A stretch of DNA of 64,000 nucleotides from Alphaproteobacteria bacterium (GTDB taxonomy: Bacteria > Pseudomonadota > Alphaproteobacteria > Micropepsales > Micropepsaceae): assembly GCA_016124385.1 (NCBI GenBank), contig WGNU01000007.1, positions 1-64,000 of the forward strand, written 5' to 3'. The translations under genes and the position numbers were made by a program. Of the stretch, positions 1 through 11,756 are shown piece after piece (position 1 is the first letter of the stretch; each line of letters begins with the position of its first letter). The notes below the pieces were generated by a model. The model had not been told where the DNA came from. It did not search any database and saw only the letters and a program-made list of their open reading frames with translations.

Positions 1-72
1 ATCCATCGCCGTGCCCGGCCCCCGGGTCGCACGCACGCGTTCGCGCGCCCAGGTCAGCCGCCCGCGGCCCAT
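1..72 (-). CDS. Possible 5' end of a gene running off the left edge
   Basis: An open frame begins with ATG at 72 on the minus strand and stays open for 24 codons to the window edge. A GAGG Shine-Dalgarno-like sequence lies 7 bases before it. The residues (start MGRGRLTWARERV) are Arg-rich and match no family that I recognise. It would lie downstream of and co-directional with the P450, separated by a repeat-rich gap. Only the start signal supports it, so it may be chance. Confidence 0.3.
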   Translation of the reverse strand, partial: MGRGRLTWARERVRATRGPGTAMD

Positions 73-243
73 GGCCAGGCCTCATCCGGCAATGCCCGTC
101 GGCCGCGGTCTCTCAAATATGGGGGCGCGCAGAGGTGCGGGGATAAGATTTTTCTGTGAGCGAGGATGCGCCTCGCTTTCCGGTCCTCCGCACGCGGATA
201 ATGTGGGGATAGCCAGCCCTGCGCCTGCCAAGTCATTTCTGTC

Positions 244-336
244 ATGGCCGCCCTTGTGGCGGCCATCCAAGCCTCCGCTCTCCCCGTGTCTCTCGCCGAT
301 TGGGGCGCGATGGATGGCCGGGACAAGCCCGGCCAT
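244..336. repeat. Paired palindromic repeat (ATGGCC hairpins)
   Basis: Two near-perfect hairpins sit about 50 bases apart: ATGGCCGCC/GGCGGCCAT at 244-266 and ATGGCCGGG/CCCGGCCAT at 314-336. Such GC-rich intergenic palindromes are common in alphaproteobacteria. Apart from them and the next repeat, I see nothing gene-like in 73-499. Confidence 0.75.
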
Positions 337-370
337 GACACTCCTGATTGGGGTGAGACGCCCCGCTCTC

Positions 371-475
371 CTCCCCCGTTTACGGGGGAGGTCCGGCGAA
401 GCCGGGGAGGGGGCGGGCTCTGGCGACTCTCCCCCCTCCGTCGCTTCGCGACACCTCCCCCGTGAACGGGGGAGG
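371..475. repeat. Palindromic repeat with CTCCCCCGT stems, possible terminator
   Basis: Two hairpins, CTCCCCCGT/ACGGGGGAG at 371-390 and CCTCCCCCGT/ACGGGGGAGG at 454-475, flank a third GC-rich inverted segment (TCCGGC/GCCGGG, near 392-406). The block ends about 25 bases beyond the stop codon of the minus-strand P450, so the hairpins could end that transcript, but no U-run follows. The layout is that of an intergenic repeat element. Confidence 0.65.
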
Positions 476-499
476 AGGGTCGTGACGTTCCCAAAGTCC

Positions 500-1735
500 T
501 TACGGCCGCACGCGCAGGCGCTCGAGGCCGTGGAAGAACGGCAGCGACTTCCAGGCGATCTCGCTTTCGGCGAGTTTGAGGTTCGGGAAGCGGTCGAAGA
601 GCGCGAGCAGGCCCACTTGCGCCTCCTGACGGGCGAGCGGCGCGCCGATGCACATATGCGTGCCGCCGCCGAAGGCCACGTGCGGCGCCTCGCGGCGCGT
701 GATGTCGAAGCGGTCGGGATCGGGATAGATCTCCGGGTCGCGATTGGCGGCGGCGAGGGAGGTCACCGCCCAGGCGCGCTGCTTCACCGGGCAGCCGCGG
801 ATCTCGCGATCGTCCGGCATCACGCGCGAGGTGATCATCACCGGCCCGTGCAGGCGCAGCACTTCCTCGACCGCGTTGTTGATGAGGGAGCGGTCGGCCT
901 TCAGCCTTGCCAATTGATCGGGATGCGTGAGGAGCAGCCAGACCGCGTTGCCGATGAGGTCGGTCGTGGTCAGATTGCCGCCAACCAGAAGACCGATCGC
1001 GTTCACCGCGACCTCCATGTCGGAGATCTCAGCGCCCTCGGCCTGGAGCTGGACGAGATCGGTCAGGAGATCATCGCGCGGCGCGTGGCGGCGCAGATCG
1101 AGCTCGCGCTGGAAGAAATCGAGCAGCGCGTTCTGCGCGGCCTCCATGCGCAGACTTTCCTCAGGCGCGCGCAGCGGGTTCAGCGAGAGGATCAGCCCTT
1201 CCGACCAATCGCGGAATTGCGCGATGCGGTCGTTCGGCACGCCCAGCACATGCGCGATGACGAGGATCGGCACGGGGATCGAGAAATCGGCGAGCACGTC
1301 GAATTCGGCGCGGCCTTCGAGCCCATCCAGCACGCCCGCGATGATGCGCTCGGTCTCGGGCTTCAGTTTCGCGACGCGCTTATAGAACGCTTTCTGGATG
1401 GGTCCGCGCACGCGCGTGTGGTCGGGATCGTCCATGAAGAGGATGCCCTGTTCGCGCTCGATGATTTCGCCGTTGACCATGCGGTCGCGACCATTGCCGA
1501 TCGCCTCGGCCATCACGGAGCCCTCGAGCGCGTGCATGGGATGGCGCAGCTGCATCTTTTCGTTGATGAGGCTGCGCACGTCGTCATAGCGCGTGAGGAA
1601 CACGTGCTTGAATTCGGGATCGTCATAGACCGGGCATTCGCTGCGCAGGCGCTTCAGGCGCGGATAGGGATCGGCGCGGAATTGCGGATCGTACTCGGTC
1701 AGCTCGACGCCTTTGGGAAGGGGTGTGTCGGCCAT
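500..1735 (-). CDS. Cytochrome P450
   Basis: A 411-aa bacterial class I P450 that would hydroxylate an unknown small molecule with electrons from a separate ferredoxin system. The heme-binding loop FGGGTHMCIG is present with the ligand Cys near residue 362, as is the K-helix ExxR (EEVLRLHG, near 290). The I-helix reads GGNLTTTD, so the acidic residue usual in AGxE/DTT is Leu. No ferredoxin or reductase gene is adjacent. The length is normal for soluble bacterial P450s. The family call is certain; the substrate is unknown. Confidence 0.95.
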   Translation of the reverse strand: MADTPLPKGVELTEYDPQFRADPYPRLKRLRSECPVYDDPEFKHVFLTRYDDVRSLINEKMQLRHPMHALEGSVMAEAIGNGRDRMVNGEIIEREQGILFMDDPDHTRVRGPIQKAFYKRVAKLKPETERIIAGVLDGLEGRAEFDVLADFSIPVPILVIAHVLGVPNDRIAQFRDWSEGLILSLNPLRAPEESLRMEAAQNALLDFFQRELDLRRHAPRDDLLTDLVQLQAEGAEISDMEVAVNAIGLLVGGNLTTTDLIGNAVWLLLTHPDQLARLKADRSLINNAVEEVLRLHGPVMITSRVMPDDREIRGCPVKQRAWAVTSLAAANRDPEIYPDPDRFDITRREAPHVAFGGGTHMCIGAPLARQEAQVGLLALFDRFPNLKLAESEIAWKSLPFFHGLERLRVRP

Positions 1736-1798
1736 TGTGCGCTCCTCGCGGTTTCGCGCGAGTGTGCCACAGGGGCGGCGCTGCGACCAAGCGCGGGT

Positions 1799-4015
1799 TC
1801 AGCGCAGGGCGTTCAGGAGATCGACGTGATCATCGCTCCAGGGCGCGCCCGCGGCATCGGGCAGCGCGCGCCAGCCCGTGCCGCCGATGAGGGGCCGCAG
1901 GCGCTCTTCGCTGCGCGAGAGGATGATCCAGCGCTGGCCGAGCGCGCCGCGCTCCATCTGAACGAGGCCGGTCAGGTTCTCGGCGGCCGCGAGGCGCGCG
2001 AGCGGGCCATCGAGGCGGAGCGCGCCCGTCACCGCGTTGACGATGAGGAGGCCGTCATCGGCGAGCTTGGAGAAGTAAAGCGCCGCCGCCTCTTTCGTGT
2101 AGAGCCGGGGGGCGGGCACGCCCGCGCTCGGCTCGTCGAGCACGATAATGTCGAAGGCGCCCTCGCTCGCCTTTGTGAGCGCGAGGCGCGGATCGCCGGT
2201 CACGACCCGCGCATCGGGCGCGCAGCGGCGCAGCGCCGTGAAATTCTCCGGCGCGCGCGCGATGCGGACAAGTTCGGGGTCCGGCTCGAACACGGTCCAG
2301 TGATCCTCCAGCTGCGCGGCGCAGGTGATCGTGCCGGCGCCCATGCCGATGAGGGCCAGCCGCTCGGGGCGGTCTTCCTGGCGGACGAGGCGCAGCACAT
2401 CGCCCAGGCGCGCGACGGCGCCGGGATCAGGCGCCTCGGCCTCACCGATCGCCATCCACTGAATGTCGCGTAGATCACCGTCCGCGATCAGGCGGCGCGC
2501 ACCGGTCGCGGGATCGGCGAGCACGCGGTAGTCTCCGAAGGCCGTGCGCGTTTCGCTCGTCATGGTGACGGGTGCCGATAGCGCGGCGTTCATGCCCAGA
2601 AGCGCGGCCAGCGCCAGCGCGAAGCGGAGCGTGCGCTCGCGGAAGATGAGCGCGGTCAAGAGAAACGGCGCGATCAAGACCGCCTTTAGCCCCGCGTGGA
2701 GGCCCGCGATGTCGAGGTTGACCGTCAGCGCCATCGCGCTCAGCGCGGCGGCGAGCACGGGGAGGGCATAATCGTTCGCGTCGAACCGGAAGACGCTTTC
2801 GAGCGGGCGGATCGCGCGCGCCATGGCGGTCGCGACGAGCGCGAGGCCCGCGATCTGCGGCGCGATCATCGAGGGGCTGGGGCCGTTCGCGATCACGGCG
2901 CCGATGCCGATGAGCGCGCCGATGCCGGTCCAGAGGCCGAAATCGAGGCGCTTGCTCTCATCGGGCGCGAGGTCGGCGAGATCGTGGAAGCGCGCGAAGC
3001 CGACGATCGACAGCAGCGTCATCTGGCAGAAGAGGCCGACCGCGCCCAGATTGCCGAGGCAGACGAGCGCGGCGAGGCCGACGAGGCTGACAGCCTCCAG
3101 ATTCAGAAGGACGCCGCGGCGGATCGCCGGGCGGCCCGATTGCGCGAGCAGATAGACGAGCAGCACAAGCCCGACCGGCATCACCCAGACGAGGGCGAGC
3201 GGGGCAAGGCGCGTCACGGCGTCATGCACCGTGATGGCGAGAAGCGCGGCGGGGCCCGCGCTCAGCGCCACCCAGCGCAGGCGATCGCTCGCGCTCACGC
3301 GCGCGGTTTGCGGCAGGAGAGAGCGGAGATCTTCCGCGTCGCCCGCGCTGGCGTCGAACTCGGCGCGCAGCACCGGGATCAGCGTTGCGAGGAACAGCAG
3401 GGCGAGCGCGAAGAGGCCGATCGCCCAGAGATCGCCCTCGCGCGTCAGGCCCGCGAGCGGGGAGAGCAGCAGCGGGTCGAGCAGGAGGCCGATGAGGAGG
3501 CCGATGCCACCCGCGATCGCGTGCGGGGTGGGTCCGGTCGCCGCCGTCGCGAGCTGGTGGGGATACCAGCGCTGCAGGAGGAGCGCGGTTCCGGCGGTCG
3601 CGAGGAGCGCGAGGAGCGCCGCCGGGGCGAGGGCCAAGGCGATGTCGGCAAGCGGCCAGTCGAGCGCGGTGCCGAGTGGCTGGGCGAGGATCCCAGTCGG
3701 CAGGAGCGCCAGAGCGGCGGCAAGCACGGCCAGATGCACGGCGCCCTGGCGGGGAAGGCGGGCCATGCGCGTGAGGATGAGGCCGTAAAGATTGGCGAGG
3801 GCCCAACCGGCGGGCAGGAGGATCAAGACGATCGACCAGGCGCTGGCGGGCGCGCCCTCTTTCATGACGAGGGCCTGACCCATCCAAGGGAGGGTCCAGC
3901 CGAAGAGGGTCATCGCGCAGAAGGACGCGACGCCGGCTACGCCCGCGCCCGCGGCCGTGCCCGCATGGGAGCGGGACGCCGGGCCGGGATGATCGGCCGA
4001 ACTGAGCTCAGACAT
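1799..4015 (-). CDS. Membrane protein fused to a spermidine-synthase-like domain
   Basis: A 738-aa protein. Residues ~20-490 are a run of hydrophobic segments (about 12 or more helices); residues ~500-738 are a cytosolic Rossmann fold like spermidine synthase, with the nucleotide-binding segment LIGMGAGTITCAAQL, an acidic strand end (VFEPDPEL), and a C-terminal PWSDDHVDLL like the PWTDDYSNLL of fused SpeE-like proteins. True spermidine-synthase activity is not implied: the family is widespread and its substrate is largely undefined. The gene lies 63 bp upstream of the P450 on the same strand, so they may be co-transcribed. Confidence 0.8.
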   Translation of the reverse strand: MSELSSADHPGPASRSHAGTAAGAGVAGVASFCAMTLFGWTLPWMGQALVMKEGAPASAWSIVLILLPAGWALANLYGLILTRMARLPRQGAVHLAVLAAALALLPTGILAQPLGTALDWPLADIALALAPAALLALLATAGTALLLQRWYPHQLATAATGPTPHAIAGGIGLLIGLLLDPLLLSPLAGLTREGDLWAIGLFALALLFLATLIPVLRAEFDASAGDAEDLRSLLPQTARVSASDRLRWVALSAGPAALLAITVHDAVTRLAPLALVWVMPVGLVLLVYLLAQSGRPAIRRGVLLNLEAVSLVGLAALVCLGNLGAVGLFCQMTLLSIVGFARFHDLADLAPDESKRLDFGLWTGIGALIGIGAVIANGPSPSMIAPQIAGLALVATAMARAIRPLESVFRFDANDYALPVLAAALSAMALTVNLDIAGLHAGLKAVLIAPFLLTALIFRERTLRFALALAALLGMNAALSAPVTMTSETRTAFGDYRVLADPATGARRLIADGDLRDIQWMAIGEAEAPDPGAVARLGDVLRLVRQEDRPERLALIGMGAGTITCAAQLEDHWTVFEPDPELVRIARAPENFTALRRCAPDARVVTGDPRLALTKASEGAFDIIVLDEPSAGVPAPRLYTKEAAALYFSKLADDGLLIVNAVTGALRLDGPLARLAAAENLTGLVQMERGALGQRWIILSRSEERLRPLIGGTGWRALPDAAGAPWSDDHVDLLNALR

Positions 4016-4225
4016 CGCGCGGCATGCCTTTTACGCGGGTGGGCAGGGTGCCCGACCCCCTCCAAGGCGTTATCCAAGCGCAACAATCTTTGGCTCCGGT
4101 TAAGCCGGGTGCGAAAAGGCAAGGGACGGGCGCCCGGCCGGGGCTGGCCGGACTTTGCAAAAGCGCGAAGGTGTGCTTAAGACGATGCGCACGCCCGCGC
4201 GCCGGGCGATGCTTAATGTTCTCTC

Positions 4226-4257
4226 AACTTCCGGACTTCAGTGTTTGCCCGGAAGTT
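4226..4257 (+). other. Inverted repeat upstream of the leu leader
   Basis: A perfect 9-bp inverted repeat, AACTTCCGG at 4226-4234 and CCGGAAGTT at 4249-4257, sits about 30 bases upstream of the leader peptide start. It could be an operator, or a hairpin early in the leuA transcript. The rest of 4016-4225 is non-coding, with no clear promoter that I can defend. Confidence 0.4.
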
Positions 4258-4288
4258 TCAGAGGTCGGAGGCTAAGGATTTGTCGGCC

Positions 4289-4405
4289 ATGGCGTTCGAA
4301 GGACATCCTTCTGATCGCATGACCCGCTTCGGCGGGATCGCTGAGCCACGTTCCGCCGCCATCGCCGCCCTCCTCGGAGACGTCCTCCTCCTTAGCCGCC
4401 CCTAG
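4289..4405 (+). CDS. leuL: Leucine-rich leader peptide of leuA (attenuator)
   Basis: A 38-codon open frame starts with ATG at 4289, preceded by AAGGA ten bases upstream. A shorter start at 4319 gives 28 aa. It ends in LLGDVLLLSRP then TAG, with five Leu codons in the last ten residues. This is the layout of ribosome-mediated attenuation: stalling at Leu codons when charged tRNA-Leu is scarce changes folding of the RNA before leuA (start 4502). The bases TCCTTAGCC at 4389-4397, which cover the last Leu codons, are exactly complementary to GGCTAAGGA at 4270-4278, which contains the leader's own Shine-Dalgarno. Leader control of leuA is known in proteobacteria; the pairing here is my inference. 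Confidence 0.7.
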   Translation: MAFEGHPSDRMTRFGGIAEPRSAAIAALLGDVLLLSRP

Positions 4406-4416
4406 GCGCCGTCTGG

Positions 4417-4433
4417 CTTCGAGGTCCGAAGCT
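4417..4433 (+). promoter_or_regulatory. Hairpin between leu leader and leuA
   Basis: GCTTCG and CGAAGC form a 6-bp stem with a 5-base loop, starting 11 bases after the leader stop codon and ending about 70 bases before leuA. It may be the terminator or antiterminator stem of an attenuator. No run of T follows, so a simple intrinsic terminator is not supported. Confidence 0.35.
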
Positions 4434-4501
4434 GGGTGCTTAGGGGATCTCAGTCAAGCGAGCGACGAGACAGGCGACTAAGCGATAAAGGACATCACAC
4501 C

Positions 4502-7211
<2,710 letters not shown>

Positions 7212-7253
7212 GGGATCTTGGGTTAAGAGATCCGGCGTGGAGGTTGGCGTAAC

Positions 7254-8159
7254 GTGCTGACGAGAGAGCGAAAACACCGCACGCTTCGGATCCAGGGGAC
7301 GTTCGATGCGATCTGGCATCGCGTCGCGCTGTTCGTGCTGCTGGTGCTCTCGGCCGCGTTCCTGCTGCTGTCGCGCTCCGAAGCCCAGTTCGTGACGGAC
7401 GTGCGCGACGGCGCGACCGATTTCCTTGCGCCCGGCCTCGCGCTCGCCTCCGAGCCGCTCAACTGGATCGAATCCGGCGTCGAGCAGGTGGGGGCGCTCG
7501 CCTCGCTCTACAGCGAGAACGAGCGGCTGCGCGAGGAGAACGAGCGGCTGAAGGAATGGCAGCATGTCGCGCTCGGCCTTGAACAAAAAGTCGCGCGTTA
7601 TCAGGCGCTGCTCAATCTGAAACCCGATCCGGCGACCGCGGTCGTCACCGGCCGGGTGATCGCCGAAGCGGGCGGGCCGTTCGTTTACACGCTCATCGTC
7701 AACGCGGGCGGGGGCGATGGCGTCGCGGTCGGGCAGGCCGCGATCAGCGGGTCCGGCTTCGTTGGCAGGGTCGTCGGCGCGGGCGATGCCGCCTCGCGCA
7801 TCCTCCTCATCCAGGACGTCAACAGCCGCATTCCCGTCGTCGTCGAGCCGAGCGGCGCGCGCGCCATTCTGATCGGCGACAGCTCCGGCCAGCCGCGGCT
7901 CGACTATCTGGCCTCCACGGCGACCGTCAACCTGGGCGACCGGGTGGTGACGGCGGGCGATGGCGGGCTCCTGCCGCCGGGTCTGCCGGTCGGGGTCGTG
8001 GCGGGCGAGGCGGGCGACTGGGGCGTCCTGCCCTTCGCGCAGAGCGCGCATGTCGATCACGTGCGGATCCTGCGCTACGATTTCCCGCGTGACGTCGAAA
8101 CGCCGGGATCCGCCGCGGTCGCCACTGTTCCGGACGCCGTGGGCGAGAGCTTGCAGTAG
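7254..8159 (+). CDS. mreC: Rod-shape-determining protein MreC
   Basis: A 301-aa bitopic protein that connects MreB to PBP2 in the periplasm. One transmembrane helix (about residues 22-42) precedes a short coiled coil (SLYSENERLREENERLK, ~80-100) and the two beta-barrel domains. The start is GTG at 7254, with GGAGG ten bases upstream. It lies 42 bp after mreB and 21 bp before mreD, consistent with one operon. Confidence 0.95.
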   Translation: MLTRERKHRTLRIQGTFDAIWHRVALFVLLVLSAAFLLLSRSEAQFVTDVRDGATDFLAPGLALASEPLNWIESGVEQVGALASLYSENERLREENERLKEWQHVALGLEQKVARYQALLNLKPDPATAVVTGRVIAEAGGPFVYTLIVNAGGGDGVAVGQAAISGSGFVGRVVGAGDAASRILLIQDVNSRIPVVVEPSGARAILIGDSSGQPRLDYLASTATVNLGDRVVTAGDGGLLPPGLPVGVVAGEAGDWGVLPFAQSAHVDHVRILRYDFPRDVETPGSAAVATVPDAVGESLQ

Positions 8160-8180
8160 GGCGGAGGAAAACCCGTCCCG

Positions 8181-8696
8181 ATGACCCCGCTGTTCGGCCA
8201 ATTCACCCGATCGCTGTCGCTGCTGACGCCGCTGCTGGCGGGGCTCACGCTTGTGATCATGAGCCTGCTTCCGCTCGATCTGACGGGCGGATGGCTGATC
8301 GTGCCGGCGCTCCCCCTGATGGCGATCCATTATTGGGGGCTGGTGCGGCCCGATCTGATGCCGCCGCTCGCCGTTTTCTTCATCGGGCTGAGCTTCGATA
8401 TTCTCTCCGGCGGGCCAGTCGGGCTCTACGCGTTCGTCTATCTGGCGACCTACGCGGTGCTGCTCAGCCAGCGGCGACTCATCCTCGCGCGGCTGATGCA
8501 CCAGCCCTGGGTCGGGTTTGCGATCACGATGGGCATTGCCTGCGTCATCGGCTGGCTCGCGGGCTCGGTCGTCGCGCGCCAGGCACTCTCGCCCGCACCC
8601 TTCATGGTGCAATGCCTCGTCTCCGTCGTCGTCTATCCGCTCATCGAGCGCGTGCTGCACTTCCTGCAGCTGCGCATCCAGCGCGAGCTTGGGTAG
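8181..8696 (+). CDS. mreD: Rod-shape-determining protein MreD
   Basis: A 171-aa integral membrane protein with about five hydrophobic helices and the family's typical short loops (LSFDILSGGPVGLYAFVYL). MreD works with MreC and RodA in the elongation complex. A GGAGG sequence lies upstream of ATG 8181, a little further than ideal. The position between mreC and mrdA is the standard order and supports the call as much as the sequence does. Confidence 0.93.
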   Translation: MTPLFGQFTRSLSLLTPLLAGLTLVIMSLLPLDLTGGWLIVPALPLMAIHYWGLVRPDLMPPLAVFFIGLSFDILSGGPVGLYAFVYLATYAVLLSQRRLILARLMHQPWVGFAITMGIACVIGWLAGSVVARQALSPAPFMVQCLVSVVVYPLIERVLHFLQLRIQRELG

Positions 8697-8702
8697 GCCC
8701 TC

Positions 8703-10589
8703 ATGTCGCTCCTCAATGACGGCCGCGACCATGTGCGCTTCAAGACTTTCTCGCGGCGCTCGCTGATCCTGTCAGGCGGCACGCTCGCGCTGTTCTCGGG
8801 CCTGCTCGCGCGGATGTATCAGCTCCAGGTGCTCGAGCAGGACCGCTACGCGACGCTCGCAGAAGACAACCGCATCAACATGGAGCTGCTGGCGCCCTTG
8901 CGCGGGCGGATCCTCGACCGGTTCGGCGTGCCGCTCGCCACCAACCGGCAGAATTACCGCGTCATCCTCATTCCCGAGCAGACCGATTCCGTGGAGCGCG
9001 CGCTCGACCGGGTGTCGCAATACATCATCCTCGGCGCGCCGCAGCGCGAGAAGATTTTGAAGGAAGTGCGGCGCAACCCGCGCTTCGTTCCGATCACGGT
9101 GGCGGAGAACCTCAGCTGGGAGGAATTCGCCGCGATCAATTTCCACGCGCCGGAACTGCCGGGCTTCATTCTCGATGCCGGCGAGACGCGGGATTATCCG
9201 TATGCGGATAAACTCAGCCATATCCTCGGCTATGTCGCGGCCGTCTCGGAGAAGGATCTCGCCGATCCCGATCCGGTGCTGCGCATTCCCGGCTTCCGGA
9301 TCGGCAAGCTCGGCATCGAGCGGCAGGTCGATCCGGCGCTGCGCGGCAAGGCGGGCGTTCGGCAGGTGGAGGTGAACGCCTCGGGACGCAAGATCCGCGA
9401 GCTCTCGCGCCGCGTGGGCGAGCCGGGGGACGACGTCGTCCTCACGCTCGACATGGAGATCCAGAAATTCGCGCAGGCCCGGCTTGCCGAGGAAGCGGCG
9501 GCCTGCGTCGTCATGGACGTTCATTCGGGCGACGTGCTGGCGCTCGTCTCCAATCCGGGGTTCGACCCCAACGAGTTCAATCGCGGCATCAGCCATGCGA
9601 GCTACCAGGCGCTGCTCAGCGATCCCAAGCTGCCGCTCATCAACAAGGCGATCGCGGGGCAATATCCGCCGGGCTCGACCTTCAAGCCGCTGGTCGCGCT
9701 CGCGGCTCTTGAAAACAACGTGATCTCGCCGGAGACCGCCATCCATTGCAGCGGGGCGACGTGGCTGGGCAACCACGCGTTCCATTGCTGGAAGAAGGGC
9801 GGGCATGGCGCGATGAATCTGATCGGCGGGCTGAAACATTCCTGCGACATCTATTTCTACGAGTTGGCGCGGCGCCTCGGCATCGACCGGATCGAGGAGA
9901 TGTGCCACCGCTTCGGGCTCGGCGAGACATTCAAGTTCGAGGTGCCGGGCGAAAAGACCGGACTCGTTCCCAGCCGCGGCTGGAAACAGGCGACGACCGG
10001 CCAGTCCTGGCAGCAGGGCGAAACGCTCATCACCGGTATCGGCCAAGGCTATGTGCTGACGACGCCGCTGCAGCTGTGCGTGATGACCGCGCGGCTCGCC
10101 AATGGCGGGCGGAAAGTCATGCCGCACATCTTCCGCTCGGTCGGCGCGGAATCGCATGTGCGCCCGGAAGCCGACCTGATGGGACTGTCGGATCGCGCAC
10201 TCCAGCTCGTCATGAACGGTATGAACGCGGTGACGAACGAGGGCGGCACGGCCGCACGCTCGCGCATCGACATCGAGGGCTTCGAAATGGCCGGCAAGAC
10301 CGGCACCAGCCAGGTGCGCCGGATCACGCGCGAGGAACGCGCGCGCGGCGTCATCAAGAACGAGGATCTGCCCTGGGAGCGGCGCGACCACGCGCTCTTC
10401 ATCGCCTATGCGCCGGTCGCGGCGCCGCGCTATGCAATCTCCCTCATTGTCGAGCATGGCGGATCGGGCTCGAAGGCGGCTGCTCCGCCCGCGCGCGACA
10501 TCATGCTCCTCACGCTGCAGCGCGATCCCTCGCGCATGGAAGCCATTCCGCCGATCGCGCGAGCCCGCCGCGGCACGGAGGAGGGCTGA
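8703..10589 (+). CDS. mrdA: Penicillin-binding protein 2, elongasome transpeptidase
   Basis: Cross-links peptidoglycan during lateral growth, paired with the glycosyltransferase RodA. The 628-aa protein has a short cytoplasmic tail, one signal-anchor helix (~20-40), the PBP dimerisation domain and the transpeptidase domain. The active-site motifs are visible: SxxK in PPGSTFKPL (nucleophile Ser near 323), an SxD/N-type motif at HSCD (~382), and KTGT in AGKTGTSQ (~531). It starts 6 bp after mreD and its stop is one base from rodA. Confidence 0.96.
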   Translation: MSLLNDGRDHVRFKTFSRRSLILSGGTLALFSGLLARMYQLQVLEQDRYATLAEDNRINMELLAPLRGRILDRFGVPLATNRQNYRVILIPEQTDSVERALDRVSQYIILGAPQREKILKEVRRNPRFVPITVAENLSWEEFAAINFHAPELPGFILDAGETRDYPYADKLSHILGYVAAVSEKDLADPDPVLRIPGFRIGKLGIERQVDPALRGKAGVRQVEVNASGRKIRELSRRVGEPGDDVVLTLDMEIQKFAQARLAEEAAACVVMDVHSGDVLALVSNPGFDPNEFNRGISHASYQALLSDPKLPLINKAIAGQYPPGSTFKPLVALAALENNVISPETAIHCSGATWLGNHAFHCWKKGGHGAMNLIGGLKHSCDIYFYELARRLGIDRIEEMCHRFGLGETFKFEVPGEKTGLVPSRGWKQATTGQSWQQGETLITGIGQGYVLTTPLQLCVMTARLANGGRKVMPHIFRSVGAESHVRPEADLMGLSDRALQLVMNGMNAVTNEGGTAARSRIDIEGFEMAGKTGTSQVRRITREERARGVIKNEDLPWERRDHALFIAYAPVAAPRYAISLIVEHGGSGSKAAAPPARDIMLLTLQRDPSRMEAIPPIARARRGTEEG

Positions 10590-10590
10590 C

Positions 10591-11742
10591 ATGGCCGGTT
10601 TCACCTTTGCCCCCGCCGGCCGCGAGGCGCGGATCATCGACAAGCTCTCCGAGATCAATTGGGGACTCGTCGGCATCATCGCGGTGATCGCGGGCATCGG
10701 TTTCGCGATGCTCTATTCGGTGGCGGGCGGCAGCTTCGAGCCGTGGGCCTCCAAACAGATGATCCGCTTCGCCGCGGGCCTCATCATCCTCATCACGGTC
10801 GCGCTCATCGACATCCGCATCTGGATGAGCCTGGCCTATCCGGCCTATGCGATGTCGATCGTACTGCTCATCGCGGTCGAGCTCGCGGGCGAGATGGGCG
10901 GGGGCGCCGAGCGCTGGCTCAATCTCGGGCCCATCCAGGTGCAGCCGAGCGAGTTCATGAAGATCTCGCTCATCCTCGCGCTCGCGCGCTATTTCCACGG
11001 GCTGACGCTCGATGAGGTGTCGCGGCCGTTCCAGCTGCTGCCCGCGCTCTTCATCATCGGCCTGCCGGCCGGGCTCGTGCTCATGCAGCCCAATCTCGGC
11101 ACCGCGACGATCATCGCGCTCGTGGGCTTCAGCCTCTTGTTCCTCGCGGGACTTTCCTGGAAAATCATCGTGCCGACGATCATGGCGGGCCTCGCCGCGA
11201 TCCCGGTCGCGTGGCAATTCCTGCACGACTACCAGAAAGAGCGCGTCTACACGTTCCTCGATCCCGACCGCGATCCCCTCGGCGCGGGCTACAACATCCT
11301 GCAAGCCAAGATCGCGCTCGGCTCGGGCGGCGTCTTCGGCAAGGGCTTCCTCAACGGGACGCAGAGCCACCTCAATTTCCTTCCCGAGAAGCATACCGAT
11401 TTCATCTTCGTCATCGTGGGCGAGGAATTCGGCCTCATCGGCGCGGGGCTGCTGCTCGTGCTCTACGTGCTCGTGCTGGCCTCGGCCGTCTCGATCGCGC
11501 TCGATACGCGCAGCCAGTTCGCGCGGCTGGTCGCGATGGGCATCGGGCTCAATCTGCTCTTCTACATCCTCATCAACGTCTCGATGGTGATGGGCCTCAT
11601 TCCGGTCGTCGGCATTCCCCTGCCGCTCGTTTCCTATGGCGGCACGGCGATGCTGACCGTGATGTTCGGCTTCGGACTCTTGATGTCGGCGCATGTCCAC
11701 CGCAACGTCGAAATGGCCCGCCACTCCGGCGCGTTCTTCTAG
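10591..11742 (+). CDS. rodA: SEDS peptidoglycan glycosyltransferase RodA
   Basis: A 383-aa polytopic membrane protein of the SEDS family (about ten helices) that polymerises lipid II into glycan strands together with PBP2. Recognisable segments are AERWLNLGPIQVQPSE, the FTFLDPDRDPLGAGYN-type loop (here YTFLDP), FLPEKHTDFIF with the catalytic Asp region, and GIPLPLVSYGG near the C-terminus. ATG 10591 follows the mrdA stop by one base, with GGAGGG about 6 bases upstream. It ends the elongasome block. Confidence 0.96.
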   Translation: MAGFTFAPAGREARIIDKLSEINWGLVGIIAVIAGIGFAMLYSVAGGSFEPWASKQMIRFAAGLIILITVALIDIRIWMSLAYPAYAMSIVLLIAVELAGEMGGGAERWLNLGPIQVQPSEFMKISLILALARYFHGLTLDEVSRPFQLLPALFIIGLPAGLVLMQPNLGTATIIALVGFSLLFLAGLSWKIIVPTIMAGLAAIPVAWQFLHDYQKERVYTFLDPDRDPLGAGYNILQAKIALGSGGVFGKGFLNGTQSHLNFLPEKHTDFIFVIVGEEFGLIGAGLLLVLYVLVLASAVSIALDTRSQFARLVAMGIGLNLLFYILINVSMVMGLIPVVGIPLPLVSYGGTAMLTVMFGFGLLMSAHVHRNVEMARHSGAFF

Positions 11743-11756
11743 GGGGGCCCCGCCCC

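Noticed and set aside
11-2473. Long plus-strand open frame of 820 codons over the P450 and membrane fusion region
   Set aside because: It is antisense to genes with clear family motifs, is Arg/Ala/His-rich as GC-rich shadow frames are, and has no ribosome binding site.
2696-4180. Plus-strand frame antisense to the 738-aa membrane/SpeE-like gene
   Set aside because: Composition of repeated RxE/Ara-like residues is that of a shadow of the real minus-strand gene; no domain recognised.
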